Notes: a model not told the origin generated them from the letters alone. 38,119 nucleotides of DNA from an uncultured Mycoplasmatota bacterium (GCA_945919295.1 CAMEJC010000007.1:1-38119), one strand, 5' to 3'. Shown: positions 19,524 through 28,632, numbered from the stretch's first letter. Numbers and translations are program-made.

Positions 19524-19565
19524 TATTTCACCTTTTTCAAGTTTATGTACCCCTATACATATATA

Positions 19566-19571
19566 ATTATA
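19566..19571 (-). promoter_or_regulatory. -10 element of the recF-gyrB-gyrA transcript
   Basis: TGTGGTATAAT on the minus strand, an extended -10 without a convincing -35, placed about 65 bases before recF. Confidence 0.5.
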
Positions 19572-19588
19572 CCACATAATAACATAGA

Positions 19589-19625
19589 AGAAAAGAAAAA
19601 GATAACTTTTTTATTATCCTTTTCC
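19589..19625 (-). terminator. Probable terminator after comK
   Basis: AAAGGATAA-taaaaaag-TTATCTTTT on the minus strand with G-U pairs, followed by a T/C-rich tail, right after the comK stop. Confidence 0.5.
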
Positions 19626-20102
19626 TTATAAATTAAAAGAATTTGACATATTTTTAAGGTTTCTATTTCTAATATATTTTTCAATCTTAATACATTTAGT
19701 AATTTGATTATCAATAGTACTATAGGAAGCACTAATATTAAGAATTTTTCCACCTTTAAAATATATCTTAGTATAATTATTCTCTTTCACATATCTATCA
19801 ACATTATTATAAGAAATCCATATACAATCATCAGAAGAAGGTGTAGTTGTTGGAAAAAAAATAATCATATTGTATTCTGATAAAATAATTGGTGTTTTAA
19901 TATAAAAATCAAAATTATCTATTACAAATTGACGTTGCATACTATAAGAATGACCATATAGTCGACAACACTTTTTTAAAAATTTAAAACTATCACCATT
20001 AATGTTAAATTTTCTATTTTTTTCTATAACTAATATCTTATTTTTATTATCAGAATCCTGAGTAAAACATAAAACATCCTCATTTATAATATAGTTATTC
20101 AT
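19626..20102 (-). CDS. comK: ComK-family competence transcription factor
   Basis: ComK activates late competence (DNA uptake) genes in Bacillus by binding AT-boxes. This 158-residue protein matches the family in order: CRLYGHSYSMQR (Bacillus CRFFGSSYAGRK), an IIFFPTTTPSSDDCIWISYNNV stretch across 93-114 (Bacillus FLFPTLSSTRPQCGWISHVHV), and GGKILNISASYSTIDNQ (Bacillus NGKTMELPISYNSFENQ). The C-terminus after about residue 145 is shorter than in Bacillus, which runs to 192. Start at the ATG at 20102 after GGGGG. It is flanked by terminators on both sides, so it is its own unit between dnaN and recF. Two TTGTCGAAA boxes lie in its upstream region. Function in this organism is inferred. Confidence 0.85.
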   Translation of the reverse strand: MNNYIINEDVLCFTQDSDNKNKILVIEKNRKFNINGDSFKFLKKCCRLYGHSYSMQRQFVIDNFDFYIKTPIILSEYNMIIFFPTTTPSSDDCIWISYNNVDRYVKENNYTKIYFKGGKILNISASYSTIDNQITKCIKIEKYIRNRNLKNMSNSFNL

Positions 20103-20155
20103 AAATCCCCCTTTCCACATATAAAAATATGTAACATCTATTAAAACATATTTTA

Positions 20156-20184
20156 TTGTCGAAAAATGAAGAATTTTGTCGAAA
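20156..20184. repeat. 20-bp-period direct repeat upstream of comK
   Basis: TTGTCGAAA occurs at 20156-20164 and 20176-20184, exactly two helical turns apart, in the comK upstream region. It resembles an operator for a dimeric or tandem-binding regulator. On the coding strand each copy contains TCGACA, close to a -35 hexamer, but no well-spaced -10 is seen. Confidence 0.5.
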
Positions 20185-20191
20185 TAATATT

Positions 20192-20222
20192 AAAAAAAAG
20201 TTAAAAATAAATAATTTTTAAC
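20192..20222 (-). terminator. Terminator of dnaA-dnaN
   Basis: GTTAAAAAT-tattt-ATTTTTAAC followed by T8 on the minus strand, about 24 bases past the dnaN stop. Confidence 0.85.
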
Positions 20223-20245
20223 TAAATAACCAATATTAATAAATT

Positions 20246-21361
20246 TTAGCAAGTTTTAATTGGTAGTACTAACTGCACTAAAGAAGAATCTTCTTTATTT
20301 TTTACAACAATTGGTGAACTATCATTATTCATACAAAGTACAATTTTATCCTTATTAAAACTTTTAATAGCATCAAGCATAAATTTAGAACTAAAAGCAA
20401 TATTAATTTCTTTATCAGAAACAATAGCAATTTTTTCTTCTACTTTACCGATTTCTGGTGAATTAGAAGAAATCATAAGTTCTTCCTTAGTAAGAGATAA
20501 TTTAATAGTATTCTTTTCTCTATCAGAAGTAAGTAAAGATGCTCTATCTATCATATTAAATAAATCATTAAAAGAACATTCAAGTTCAATATCAAAATCG
20601 TTAGGAATAATACTTGAAGTTGTAGGATAAGTTCCACTAAGTAATCTAGATAAGAAAACAATATTCTTATATTTAAATAATACTTTATTACTAAATAAAT
20701 GTAATTCCACACTAGCATTATCATCATCAAGCATTTTAGTAAGTTCTATTAAATTTTTGCCAGGAATAACAATATTAACTTCATTTTCAATATTATTATC
20801 AATATTAACAACTTTTCTTGATAATCTATAAGAATCCGTAGCCAATACTTCTAAAATATTTTCATTAATTCTAAAATTAATACCTGTAAGTAATGGTCTT
20901 GTTTCACTTTGCGAAGTAGCAAAAACTGTTTGATTAATAATATCTTTAAAAATACCATTATCTATAATAATTGGTTCTTTTGTTTCATCTAAATCTAAAT
21001 TAGGAAATTCATTAGGATTAATACCATTTAAACTAAATTCAGTATTATCAGTGCTAACAATTAATTTATAACCATCGATAACTTCAAGTAAAATATCAAT
21101 ATTTGGCAATTTTCTAACTATTTCAACAATATACTTTCCTCCAATTACAATACTACCTATTTCTTCAACATTAGTTAATTTATCATTAGGAATAAAAGTT
21201 CTAATAGATACATCAGTATCACTAGCATATAAATATAATCCTTCTTTTTTTAGATCAAATTTAATACCTGTAAGTATTGGAATCAAATTTTTAGTCGATA
21301 TTGCTCTAGCAGTATTATTTAAACTTTCTAATAATATTTCTTTCTTAATCATAAATTTCAT
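20246..21361 (-). CDS. dnaN: DNA polymerase III beta subunit (sliding clamp)
   Basis: The ring that tethers polymerase III to DNA. Family features in order are MKFMIKKEILLESLNNTARAIS, PILTGIKF, a middle domain with TDSYRLSRK (about residue 170) and the C-terminal LVLPIKTC, equivalent to the usual LPMRL ending that forms the peptide-binding pocket. 371 residues, normal. The ATG at 21361 is preferred over 21370 because AGAAG then sits at a usable distance. It lies downstream of dnaA and shares its transcript, ending in the terminator at 20192-20222. Confidence 0.96.
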   Translation of the reverse strand: MKFMIKKEILLESLNNTARAISTKNLIPILTGIKFDLKKEGLYLYASDTDVSIRTFIPNDKLTNVEEIGSIVIGGKYIVEIVRKLPNIDILLEVIDGYKLIVSTDNTEFSLNGINPNEFPNLDLDETKEPIIIDNGIFKDIINQTVFATSQSETRPLLTGINFRINENILEVLATDSYRLSRKVVNIDNNIENEVNIVIPGKNLIELTKMLDDDNASVELHLFSNKVLFKYKNIVFLSRLLSGTYPTTSSIIPNDFDIELECSFNDLFNMIDRASLLTSDREKNTIKLSLTKEELMISSNSPEIGKVEEKIAIVSDKEINIAFSSKFMLDAIKSFNKDKIVLCMNNDSSPIVVKNKEDSSLVQLVLPIKTC

Positions 21362-21370
21362 ATTTATCAT

Positions 21371-21494
21371 CTTCTTTCTTTTATTTTTTATAATTATTAT
21401 TATACTGTTGATATTGTTAATAATTTCTCTTTTTTCTTTAATTTCTAATACTTTTTATTTCCACAATACATGTGGATAATCAATTTTTTATCAA
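21371..21494. other. dnaA-dnaN spacer with DnaA-box-like sites
   Basis: Contains TGTGGATAA (reverse of the exact consensus TTATCCACA) near 21471-21479, TTATCAACT near 21488, and TGTTGATAT near 21408. Together with the boxes upstream of dnaA this suggests a bipartite origin, as in Bacillus. Confidence 0.55.
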
Positions 21495-22859
21495 CTATAT
21501 TCGACTTTTTAATTCATTTATAACTACTTGAAGTTGACTACTTAATTTTAAATCTTTTTCTATTTTCTGATAAGCACTAATAATAGTAGAATGATCTCTA
21601 CCTCCAAAATAAGTTCCTAATTTCGGAAAAGATTCATTAGTCATTAATCTACATAAATAAATAGCTATTTGTCTTGGATAATTAATATCTTTACTTCTTT
21701 TTTTTCCTTTTAAATCTTCAATATCAATTTTAAAATACTCACAGACAATTCTTTGTATTCTATGAACATCATTTTTATAAACACTTCTGTCTGAAATTTT
21801 ATCTTTGAGAGCATCAATTGCTACATCGAGAGTTACAATACCCTTATTCATCATCAGCGCATAAGCAAAAACTCTTGTTATTGCTCCCTCAAGCTGTCTT
21901 ACATCAGAATCATTAATATTAGCAATATATTCAATCACCTCTATTGGTATATCTTCTGCGGCTTCTTGATGTGATATTTTTTTCTTTATAATATCAACTC
22001 TTAAATTAAAATCAGGAGGTGTAATATTAGCTGTAAGACCCCAATTAAATCGTGTTATCAATCTATCCTCAAGCATTTTTAAATCATCAACTGATCTATC
22101 TGAAGCTATTATAATTTGTTTATTAGAATCGTGTAATTGATTAAAAGTATGAAAAAATTCTTCTTGACCTTTAGTAGCAGTTCCTAAAAATTGTATATCA
22201 TCTATTATTAATACATCAATATTTCGATATTTATTTTTAAATGAATCTATTCTATCAAAATTATTTTTATCATTATTTCTAACAGCATATATATAATCAT
22301 TAACAAATTGCTCACTAGATACATAAAGAACTCTTTTATTAGAATTTTCTAATATATAATTACCAATTGCATGCATTAAATGTGTTTTTCCTAATCCACT
22401 TTTTCCATATAAAAATAAAGGATTATAAGCTTTGCCAGGTTTTTCTGCAACTGCTCTAGCAGCAGTAAATGCAAATCTGTTCGAATCTCCAACAATAAAG
22501 TTATCAAAAGTATATTCACTCTTTAAATTAGCAGATATATTACTTTGATATGGTACACCAGGTGTTTCTCTTACTTCTTGAATAATATCATCGTTTATTT
22601 TTTCTTCCAATAATTCACTTTCTAGTTTAAATTGAAACGTAAAATTTGTACCTGTTATTGAATTAAATATTTCTTCAATTTCATCTAAATAATTTTCTTC
22701 TAAATGTTTTTTATGTAAACTCATTGGGACTTCGATAATAGCAACATTCTTATCTATTTTTTTTAATTTAGTATCTTTAAACCAAGTATCATAAGATAAA
22801 GGAGAAATTCGTTCTTTAATTTTATCAAGAAAATTATTCCATAATATATCTGTATTCAT
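21495..22859 (-). CDS. dnaA: Chromosomal replication initiator protein DnaA
   Basis: DnaA binds DnaA boxes, forms an ATP-dependent filament and opens oriC. Domain I is residues 1-80 (LWNNFLDKIKERISPLSYDTWF), then a short linker. The AAA+ domain III has Walker A YGKSGLGKTH (about 155-164), Walker B LIIDDIQFLG and the box VII region. Domain IV holds the DNA-binding signature GGRDHSTIISAY near the C-terminus. 454 residues, normal. ATG at 22859 is seven bases after GGAGG; the GTG at 22862 is a possible alternative. Confidence 0.98.
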   Translation of the reverse strand: MNTDILWNNFLDKIKERISPLSYDTWFKDTKLKKIDKNVAIIEVPMSLHKKHLEENYLDEIEEIFNSITGTNFTFQFKLESELLEEKINDDIIQEVRETPGVPYQSNISANLKSEYTFDNFIVGDSNRFAFTAARAVAEKPGKAYNPLFLYGKSGLGKTHLMHAIGNYILENSNKRVLYVSSEQFVNDYIYAVRNNDKNNFDRIDSFKNKYRNIDVLIIDDIQFLGTATKGQEEFFHTFNQLHDSNKQIIIASDRSVDDLKMLEDRLITRFNWGLTANITPPDFNLRVDIIKKKISHQEAAEDIPIEVIEYIANINDSDVRQLEGAITRVFAYALMMNKGIVTLDVAIDALKDKISDRSVYKNDVHRIQRIVCEYFKIDIEDLKGKKRSKDINYPRQIAIYLCRLMTNESFPKLGTYFGGRDHSTIISAYQKIEKDLKLSSQLQVVINELKSRI

Positions 22860-23091
22860 CACAAAACCTCCTTAACTAAAGTTCCCATTAATTTTATTAT
22901 ATCTCAAATTTCAAATTTGTCTAGTAAAAATTTTACAATAACATGTAAATTAACAAGTTATAAACATTTTATCAACAATATAATAGCATATAAAATAAGA
23001 AATTAAAAGACTTATCAACAATTTTGTTAATTTTATTTATTAACATATTGTATTTTAATTATCAACATACCTGTTGATAATGTTGATAATT
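22860..23091. other. Probable origin of replication (oriC)
   Basis: The AT-rich leader of dnaA holds five TTATCAACA-type DnaA boxes: 22969-22977, 23012-23020 and 23059-23067 forward, and 23072-23080 and 23081-23089 in reverse, the last two abutting. The variant differs from TTATCCACA at one base and is used uniformly. Genes to the left read away from it. Genes to the right are of mixed strand, so the fork direction cannot be confirmed here. Confidence 0.72.
22896..22923 (-). promoter_or_regulatory. dnaA promoter
   Basis: TAGACA (22923-22918) and TATAAT (22901-22896), 16 bases apart on the minus strand, downstream of the DnaA boxes, which allows autoregulation. Confidence 0.65.
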
Positions 23092-23121
23092 AAAAAAACC
23101 TTATAAAATAAGGCTTTTTTT
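23092..23121. terminator. Terminator after the HerA-like gene
   Basis: AAAAAAAGCCTTA-ttttA-TAAGG followed by T7 on the minus strand, a stem flanked by A and T runs on both sides. It ends transcription before the origin and could work in either direction. Confidence 0.8.
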
Positions 23122-23123
23122 AA

Positions 23124-24881
23124 TTAATTTTTCCACTGTATCATCCACTTATTAAAAATACTAGCATTAGAACTTTGTGGAGCAGGATTAGGAAGCTGCA
23201 TTTTTACTATCATTGGTATTTTCATCATTTTACCAAAAGCAACACAAGTACCAGATTGAAGTGATTTTTGTTTTTCAATAACATCACTACTTATATTAGG
23301 AACCATCTTTTCAATATATTCTAAATCACTAGGATGATTAATTTTAAATATTAAGAAATTACTACATTGAGATAAAACTGTTTCTGATAGTTCAGTAGGT
23401 CTCTGGGTAATTAAATCAATAACAACACCAAATTTTCTACCTTCTTTAGCTATTCTCTCAAATATATTATATCCTAATATATTTATATCATTATCTTTTT
23501 GAACGTATCTATGAGCTTCTTCAAGCATTATATGTATTGGCATGCTACCTCTAGTAGGAAGACTTTTCATAAAACTAAATAATATTCTTGAATAGATTTT
23601 AACCAACGATTTAGCAAATCTATCATCAATATCTTCTAAAACAAAATTAATAATTTGTGCTCTTTTGTTATTTCCAACTAGTATTAGACTAGAAATAAAC
23701 TCATTAACAGTTACAAATTTATCATATTCAAAAAATTTTCTTAAAGAACTATTAGCGATCGTATGAAGTTTAACTTTTAAAGCTGTAGCTTCATTATATG
23801 ATTTTTCATTAAGTAATAGACCTTCCGAAATTAAAGTAAAGTTAAGAGCAATTTCTAAATCATCAAGAGTAAAGAAAGTAGGGGTATATTCTTCACTCCA
23901 TTTAGTCTCATTATCCAAAAAACTACTAATATATTGAGTTACAAGAATTTTCTCAACAAATTGACCTTGACTATCAATATCAAAACATTTTCTAAACTCT
24001 CTAACATATCCAACACCAGGAACCTCAACATCTAAATTAAGTTCTTTTGTATGACAATCAGTTAAAATAGAAAAAATTTGATCTCTAATTCTTGCAGATA
24101 CTTGATTAGAATAAAGAACAGAAATAATAGCTTTAGCAATTAAATGATTTTTATATTTATTAGATTCCTCATCATTTTTTGCAAATAATGAAACATAAGT
24201 AAGCATCTTTTCAATAATCATAATTTGTGAATATTCAGTAACATCAAGTAGATTAGCATAATCATCTACAGATAATAGCCAAAGTGGTAATTTTAATATA
24301 TTTTCACTTTTTTCAGTATTAGTAGTAAATAATTTATAATTAAAATTAAAATTAAAGTTATTAATAGAGTTAAAAGCATTATCATATTCATCAGTATTAT
24401 TAAAGATAAAGATAACACTGTTAAATGGAATAAAATTCTGCATCGTAAATAAATTTTGAACAAGTCTAGCTACGCCATAAGTTTTACCAGAACCAGTATT
24501 ACCAAATATTGCACTATGATTACTCCACATATCATCTATATTAATTTTAATAGGGCTATCATTATATAAAGGAGATAATCCAAGTAACATACTATTAGGG
24601 TCGTTATAACCAGTAAGCTCTGCAAGTTCAGTTGAATTAATTATTCTAATAGTTGAGGTAATACTAGGCTTTCTAATAATACCATCAAAAAACTTATCAT
24701 TATGAAACTCTCCCAAAAAATTAATTTTAGCTTCATTATTAATAATTTCTTCAATTTCTCCTAATATTTTTTTATTTTCTTCTTCAAAAATAACATTTAA
24801 GTTAAGTAAATCATCAGTAACTACATTATCAATTTTTACAATAGCATAATTCTTACTAATAGCAATTATTTCTTTAAACAT
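23124..24881 (-). CDS. HerA-like ATPase (DUF87)
   Basis: A 585-residue hexameric-type ATPase of the HerA/FtsK superfamily. The N-terminal 100 residues match a HAS-barrel (ending INFLGEF). Walker A is FGNTGSGKTYG near residue 130, Walker B is IMLEEAHRYV near 455, and LITQRPTELSETVLSQCSNF near 495 matches the HerA sensor region. HerA proteins translocate on double-stranded DNA and usually pair with the NurA nuclease or with defence effectors; no partner is next to it here. Start at the ATG at 24881 after GGAAGAAGGG. It lies directly upstream of dnaA but ends in its own terminator. The specific role is unknown. Confidence 0.82.
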   Translation of the reverse strand: MFKEIIAISKNYAIVKIDNVVTDDLLNLNVIFEEENKKILGEIEEIINNEAKINFLGEFHNDKFFDGIIRKPSITSTIRIINSTELAELTGYNDPNSMLLGLSPLYNDSPIKINIDDMWSNHSAIFGNTGSGKTYGVARLVQNLFTMQNFIPFNSVIFIFNNTDEYDNAFNSINNFNFNFNYKLFTTNTEKSENILKLPLWLLSVDDYANLLDVTEYSQIMIIEKMLTYVSLFAKNDEESNKYKNHLIAKAIISVLYSNQVSARIRDQIFSILTDCHTKELNLDVEVPGVGYVREFRKCFDIDSQGQFVEKILVTQYISSFLDNETKWSEEYTPTFFTLDDLEIALNFTLISEGLLLNEKSYNEATALKVKLHTIANSSLRKFFEYDKFVTVNEFISSLILVGNNKRAQIINFVLEDIDDRFAKSLVKIYSRILFSFMKSLPTRGSMPIHIMLEEAHRYVQKDNDINILGYNIFERIAKEGRKFGVVIDLITQRPTELSETVLSQCSNFLIFKINHPSDLEYIEKMVPNISSDVIEKQKSLQSGTCVAFGKMMKIPMIVKMQLPNPAPQSSNASIFNKWMIQWKN

Positions 24882-24993
24882 ATTAACCCTTCTTCCTATT
24901 CTAAATAGATTATATCAAAAAAACAAAAAAAAAGATATACTTTTTTCAAAAATGGTACAAGCAATATTCAAAAAACAATGCAAATTATAACTA

Positions 24994-25022
24994 TTTACAA
25001 AAAAATAAATATATAGTATAAT
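24994..25022 (+). promoter_or_regulatory. Promoter of the LtaS-like gene
   Basis: TTTACA (24994-24999), 17 bases, TATAAT (25017-25022). Start near 25029 gives a leader of about 13 bases with GGTGAT. Confidence 0.82.
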
Positions 25023-25041
25023 TTCAATAGTGGTGATTTCT

Positions 25042-27021
25042 GTGAAAAAAGAAATAAAAAAGAATAATAAAAAAAGTATTTTAAATAAAATAAAAAATAT
25101 AAATATTAAAAAAATATTATCAAAAACAAAAAATTTTTTTCAAAAATATTATTATATAATTCTAATGGCTCTACCTTTTATATTAATTGATTTAATAACT
25201 AGAATTTTAGGTAGAAAAATAAATTTTTTTTCTATTGGAAGATTAGTTCCTAATTTATTTACCTTGATATGGGTATTCTTAATGATTGGTATTTGTCTAT
25301 TTTTAGAAAAGAAAAAAGGAAAAATACTGTATATTTTTTTCTTTATACTATCTTTAGCCCTTTTTATAACCAACAATGTATATTATTCAATGACAAATTC
25401 ATTCTTTGATTTTAGTCTTATTATGATGGCAGGAGAAGGATCAGTATATATTATTGATGCTATTTTAAATTGTAATATATGGGTATATATATCAAGTATA
25501 ATAATAATAATATCATTCGTTTTTGCTTTAAAATATTTTCCATCAAGAAAAAAAACAAATTTAAAAAATATTATTAGGGTGTTTTTTATCTTTTTAATTG
25601 TTCATTTTATAATTCCTTTTCTTTTAGGAAGTCCAAATAATGAATTAACATGGAGTACTTGGAGAAACCCAAGAAATATATATATAAATTTTAATGATAA
25701 TAATAAAAGTATGACCATTACTGGAATATATGAATATAGTATTAGAAATTTTTATATAACTTTTATTAAAGCCAAAAAATCAAGTAACGAAGAAGAAGTA
25801 TTATTTCTTGAAGAAGTATATAATAATACCGAAGATAACTATTCAAATAAATACACTGGTAAATATAAAGATAAAAATTTAATAATATTACAACTTGAAG
25901 GAACTGATAATTGGCTTATAACAAAGGAAGATACACCTACGTTATATAAAATGATGAATAGTGGAATCAATTTTACTAATCATTATTCCTATTATAATGG
26001 AGGAGGTTCAACCTTTAATTCGGAATTTGCAGTAAATACTGGTTTTATAACTCCACTATCATATACACAAAATGCATATACTTTCAATAAAAATTATTTT
26101 CCATATTCCTTAGCTAATTTATTCAAAAAAGAAGAATATGCAGTCAACGCTTTTCATATGAACACTAGCGAGTATTATTCTAGGGGAACTAATTATAAAA
26201 ACTGGGGATATGATAATTATTATGGTCTTATAGATTTAGGAACATATAAAGATGATTCATATACATTAGATCGAGAATTAATTTTAAATGACACATTTAG
26301 AGAAAAAATGTTTAATGAAAATAAATTTGTCGACTATATAATAACTTATTCAGGTCATATGCCTTTTACTACAGAAAAAGGATTATGTAAATCATTAATA
26401 ACTGAAGATTTATTAAAGGAACAAGGAATAGAAGAATTATCAAAGGATCAAGTATTACCAAACTTAACTGAGGAAGAATGTGCTAGAAGACAAGCAAAAG
26501 AAACAGATTATATGGTTGAATTACTTATAAATACATTACAAGAAAAAATGCTTTTAGATGATACTGTAATAGTAGTCTTTACAGATCACTATTTATATAC
26601 ATTATCTGATCAAACCATACTAGATAAATACAAAGAAACAGATAATAATTTAATCAATCATACACCATTCTTTATTTGGTCTAATAATATTGAAAAAACA
26701 AAAATAACAGAAGTAACATCACAATTAAATATTCTTCCTACCTTAATAAATTTATTCGGATTAGAATATCATCCAAATTATTATATAGGCACTGATGCTC
26801 TAGATTCAAATTATAATGGATATGTTTTCTTTAGTGATTATTCCTGGTACGATGGTAATGTTTATGTCGATGGTGGAATAGTAACAAATAATAAAATTAT
26901 TGATCCATTATCACTTGAAGATAAAAATTACTATATAAATTACATTATCAGAAAAAACGACTTAACATTAAAATATAATTATTTTAAGACAATAGAAGCA
27001 TCAAAAGATAAAAGCATTTAA
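25042..27021 (+). CDS. LtaS-family phosphoglycerol transferase (sulfatase fold)
   Basis: An LtaS-like membrane enzyme that probably transfers glycerol phosphate from phosphatidylglycerol to a polymer or lipid outside the cell. Five membrane segments lie between about residues 35 and 195, after a Lys-rich cytoplasmic N-terminus. The extracellular domain begins near 275 with LIILQLEGTDN (metal-binding Glu), then GGGSTFNSEF, where Thr is the expected nucleophile, YSGHMPF, and VVFTDHYLYT with the metal-binding Asp-His pair. The GTG start at 25042 is behind GGTGATTTCT. It faces the GT2 gene tail to tail and shares a bidirectional terminator with it. Substrate and polymer are inferred; a teichoic-acid-like or glycolipid product is possible. 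Confidence 0.85.
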   Translation: MKKEIKKNNKKSILNKIKNINIKKILSKTKNFFQKYYYIILMALPFILIDLITRILGRKINFFSIGRLVPNLFTLIWVFLMIGICLFLEKKKGKILYIFFFILSLALFITNNVYYSMTNSFFDFSLIMMAGEGSVYIIDAILNCNIWVYISSIIIIISFVFALKYFPSRKKTNLKNIIRVFFIFLIVHFIIPFLLGSPNNELTWSTWRNPRNIYINFNDNNKSMTITGIYEYSIRNFYITFIKAKKSSNEEEVLFLEEVYNNTEDNYSNKYTGKYKDKNLIILQLEGTDNWLITKEDTPTLYKMMNSGINFTNHYSYYNGGGSTFNSEFAVNTGFITPLSYTQNAYTFNKNYFPYSLANLFKKEEYAVNAFHMNTSEYYSRGTNYKNWGYDNYYGLIDLGTYKDDSYTLDRELILNDTFREKMFNENKFVDYIITYSGHMPFTTEKGLCKSLITEDLLKEQGIEELSKDQVLPNLTEEECARRQAKETDYMVELLINTLQEKMLLDDTVIVVFTDHYLYTLSDQTILDKYKETDNNLINHTPFFIWSNNIEKTKITEVTSQLNILPTLINLFGLEYHPNYYIGTDALDSNYNGYVFFSDYSWYDGNVYVDGGIVTNNKIIDPLSLEDKNYYINYIIRKNDLTLKYNYFKTIEASKDKSI

Positions 27022-27050
27022 AAAGTTCATATTAATTTATGAACTTTTTT
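27021..27050. terminator. Bidirectional terminator between convergent genes
   Basis: AAAAAGTTCAT-attaattt-ATGAACTTTTTT: the LtaS-like gene ends at its left edge and the stop codon of the GT2 gene is inside its loop. Confidence 0.88.
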
Positions 27051-28542
27051 CATTACTAATATCATCAATAGTTACTTTACTTTCATGAGGAATCGGTTTC
27101 CAAGTAACTTTCATAAATAAAGCTGCATAAGTACTATATCTACCTATAATATCAAAGGTAGGCCAAGTTAAAGTATATAAAATTTTTTTCCTAAAAGGTA
27201 TTTTTTTGATATTTTTTCTCTCTACAATAAACAAATAAATAGCCACAAACATATTTTCAAAGTACTTACCAATCCTATATAATATCCTAAGCCATATTGA
27301 AGTAATCATTCCAATAAATAAAGCATTTAATCCTGGTTCGGCAACAATCTTAATTGTAAATAAACTTCTCAGTAACTTAGCAAAATAAGTACTACCTGCA
27401 AACATATTAACTCCATCAATACCAACATTATATGAGTAGCAGCCATACATAATAACAATTACCACCAACCATCTAAATAAATTAAAAACAGAAAATGGTG
27501 TCAATTGCATTAAAGTATCATATGAAGCAAATCTGTGTCTAATTGATTCAACAATAAGAAGTAAAATATCTTTAAAAGACTTTTTCTTTACCTTTTTTTC
27601 CTTTTCTTTCCATCTTGTCCTAATAAACAATTTTCCAAAAAATATATTAATAAATAAATATGGTCCGGATTCGGCAAAAGCTTGTAAATGTCCTTTACTC
27701 CATCTAAGTCTTTGTCTTAAAGCAATTTTTAAACTAATTGGCTGTTCATCATAAAACATAGCTTCATCATTATAAGTTATTCTATATCCTTGTGCTACAG
27801 CATCTGCCGTAAGAGCCCTATCTTCAGTAAGAGAAGTATATTTCCAACCATTTTTAACGATTTCATTAGTGAATAAGAAACCAGTTCCCTGAATATTAGT
27901 AGCAAGCCTAAACACAGATCTAGCTCTATGATTACATCTAATAGATCTAATCCAATGTAGTGCATAAGTTGATGCAACCCAATTTTCATCAAAATTTTTC
28001 GTATTACGATAAGAAGTAATAATTTTTTCTCCAGAATCAAAAGCATCATTCATTCTTGAAATATAATCTTTTTTTAACAAATTATCAGCATCAAAAATAA
28101 AATATCCTTCAAACGACATTCTACCATAATCCTCTTCAATTTTTTCCAATAAATATTGAAGAGCAAAACCTTTAGTTTTATGCTCATTGTCAAATCTTTC
28201 GTAGCAGATAGCTCCACATTTTCTTGCAATTTCTGCTGTATTATCTGTACAATTATCTGCAACTACAAAAGTAGTTAATAATTCTTGAGGATAATCTTGT
28301 TTTTTAATACTATCAAGTAAATTACCGATAACCGCTTTTTCATTTCTTGCTGCTATTAAAATTGCATATTTATGCTTATTTTTTGCCGGTTTGAATTTCC
28401 TAGTAAAAAATAGACCTACTAACCAATAAAATGTTTTATAAAAAAGCATAGCACTAAGTACAGCACCGATAATATCATAAATATTTTTCCAACTTAGATA
28501 AGAATTACCTATAAAGTTAATAATATTTAAAAAATTCATCAC
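27037..28542 (-). CDS. Family 2 glycosyltransferase, membrane-bound
   Basis: A processive-type GT2 enzyme related to poly-N-acetylglucosamine and cellulose synthases. One membrane segment lies at about residues 22-50. The GT-A domain follows: ILIAARNEKAVIGNLL, VVADNCTDNTAE, FDADNLL (DxD equivalent), LTEDRALT and QRLRWSKGH (the Q..RW product-binding motif). Several membrane segments follow from about 335 to 450. 501 residues. The GTG at 28542 is seven bases after GAGG; the adjacent ATG at 28539 is an equal candidate. It is convergent with the LtaS-like gene, so both may act on the cell envelope. The product is not known. Confidence 0.87.
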   Translation of the reverse strand: MMNFLNIINFIGNSYLSWKNIYDIIGAVLSAMLFYKTFYWLVGLFFTRKFKPAKNKHKYAILIAARNEKAVIGNLLDSIKKQDYPQELLTTFVVADNCTDNTAEIARKCGAICYERFDNEHKTKGFALQYLLEKIEEDYGRMSFEGYFIFDADNLLKKDYISRMNDAFDSGEKIITSYRNTKNFDENWVASTYALHWIRSIRCNHRARSVFRLATNIQGTGFLFTNEIVKNGWKYTSLTEDRALTADAVAQGYRITYNDEAMFYDEQPISLKIALRQRLRWSKGHLQAFAESGPYLFINIFFGKLFIRTRWKEKEKKVKKKSFKDILLLIVESIRHRFASYDTLMQLTPFSVFNLFRWLVVIVIMYGCYSYNVGIDGVNMFAGSTYFAKLLRSLFTIKIVAEPGLNALFIGMITSIWLRILYRIGKYFENMFVAIYLFIVERKNIKKIPFRKKILYTLTWPTFDIIGRYSTYAALFMKVTWKPIPHESKVTIDDISNEKSS

Positions 28543-28572
28543 AATACAACCTCACTTCAAAATCACAAAAGT

Positions 28573-28601
28573 ATTATATCATACATTCACTTTTTATACA
28601 A
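28573..28601 (-). promoter_or_regulatory. Promoter of the GT2 gene
   Basis: TTGTAT (28601-28596), 17 bases, TATAAT (28578-28573) on the minus strand; divergent from the tmcAL promoter. Confidence 0.8.
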
Positions 28602-28632
28602 CAACACTCATCGTTTAATCATTACCATTTTT

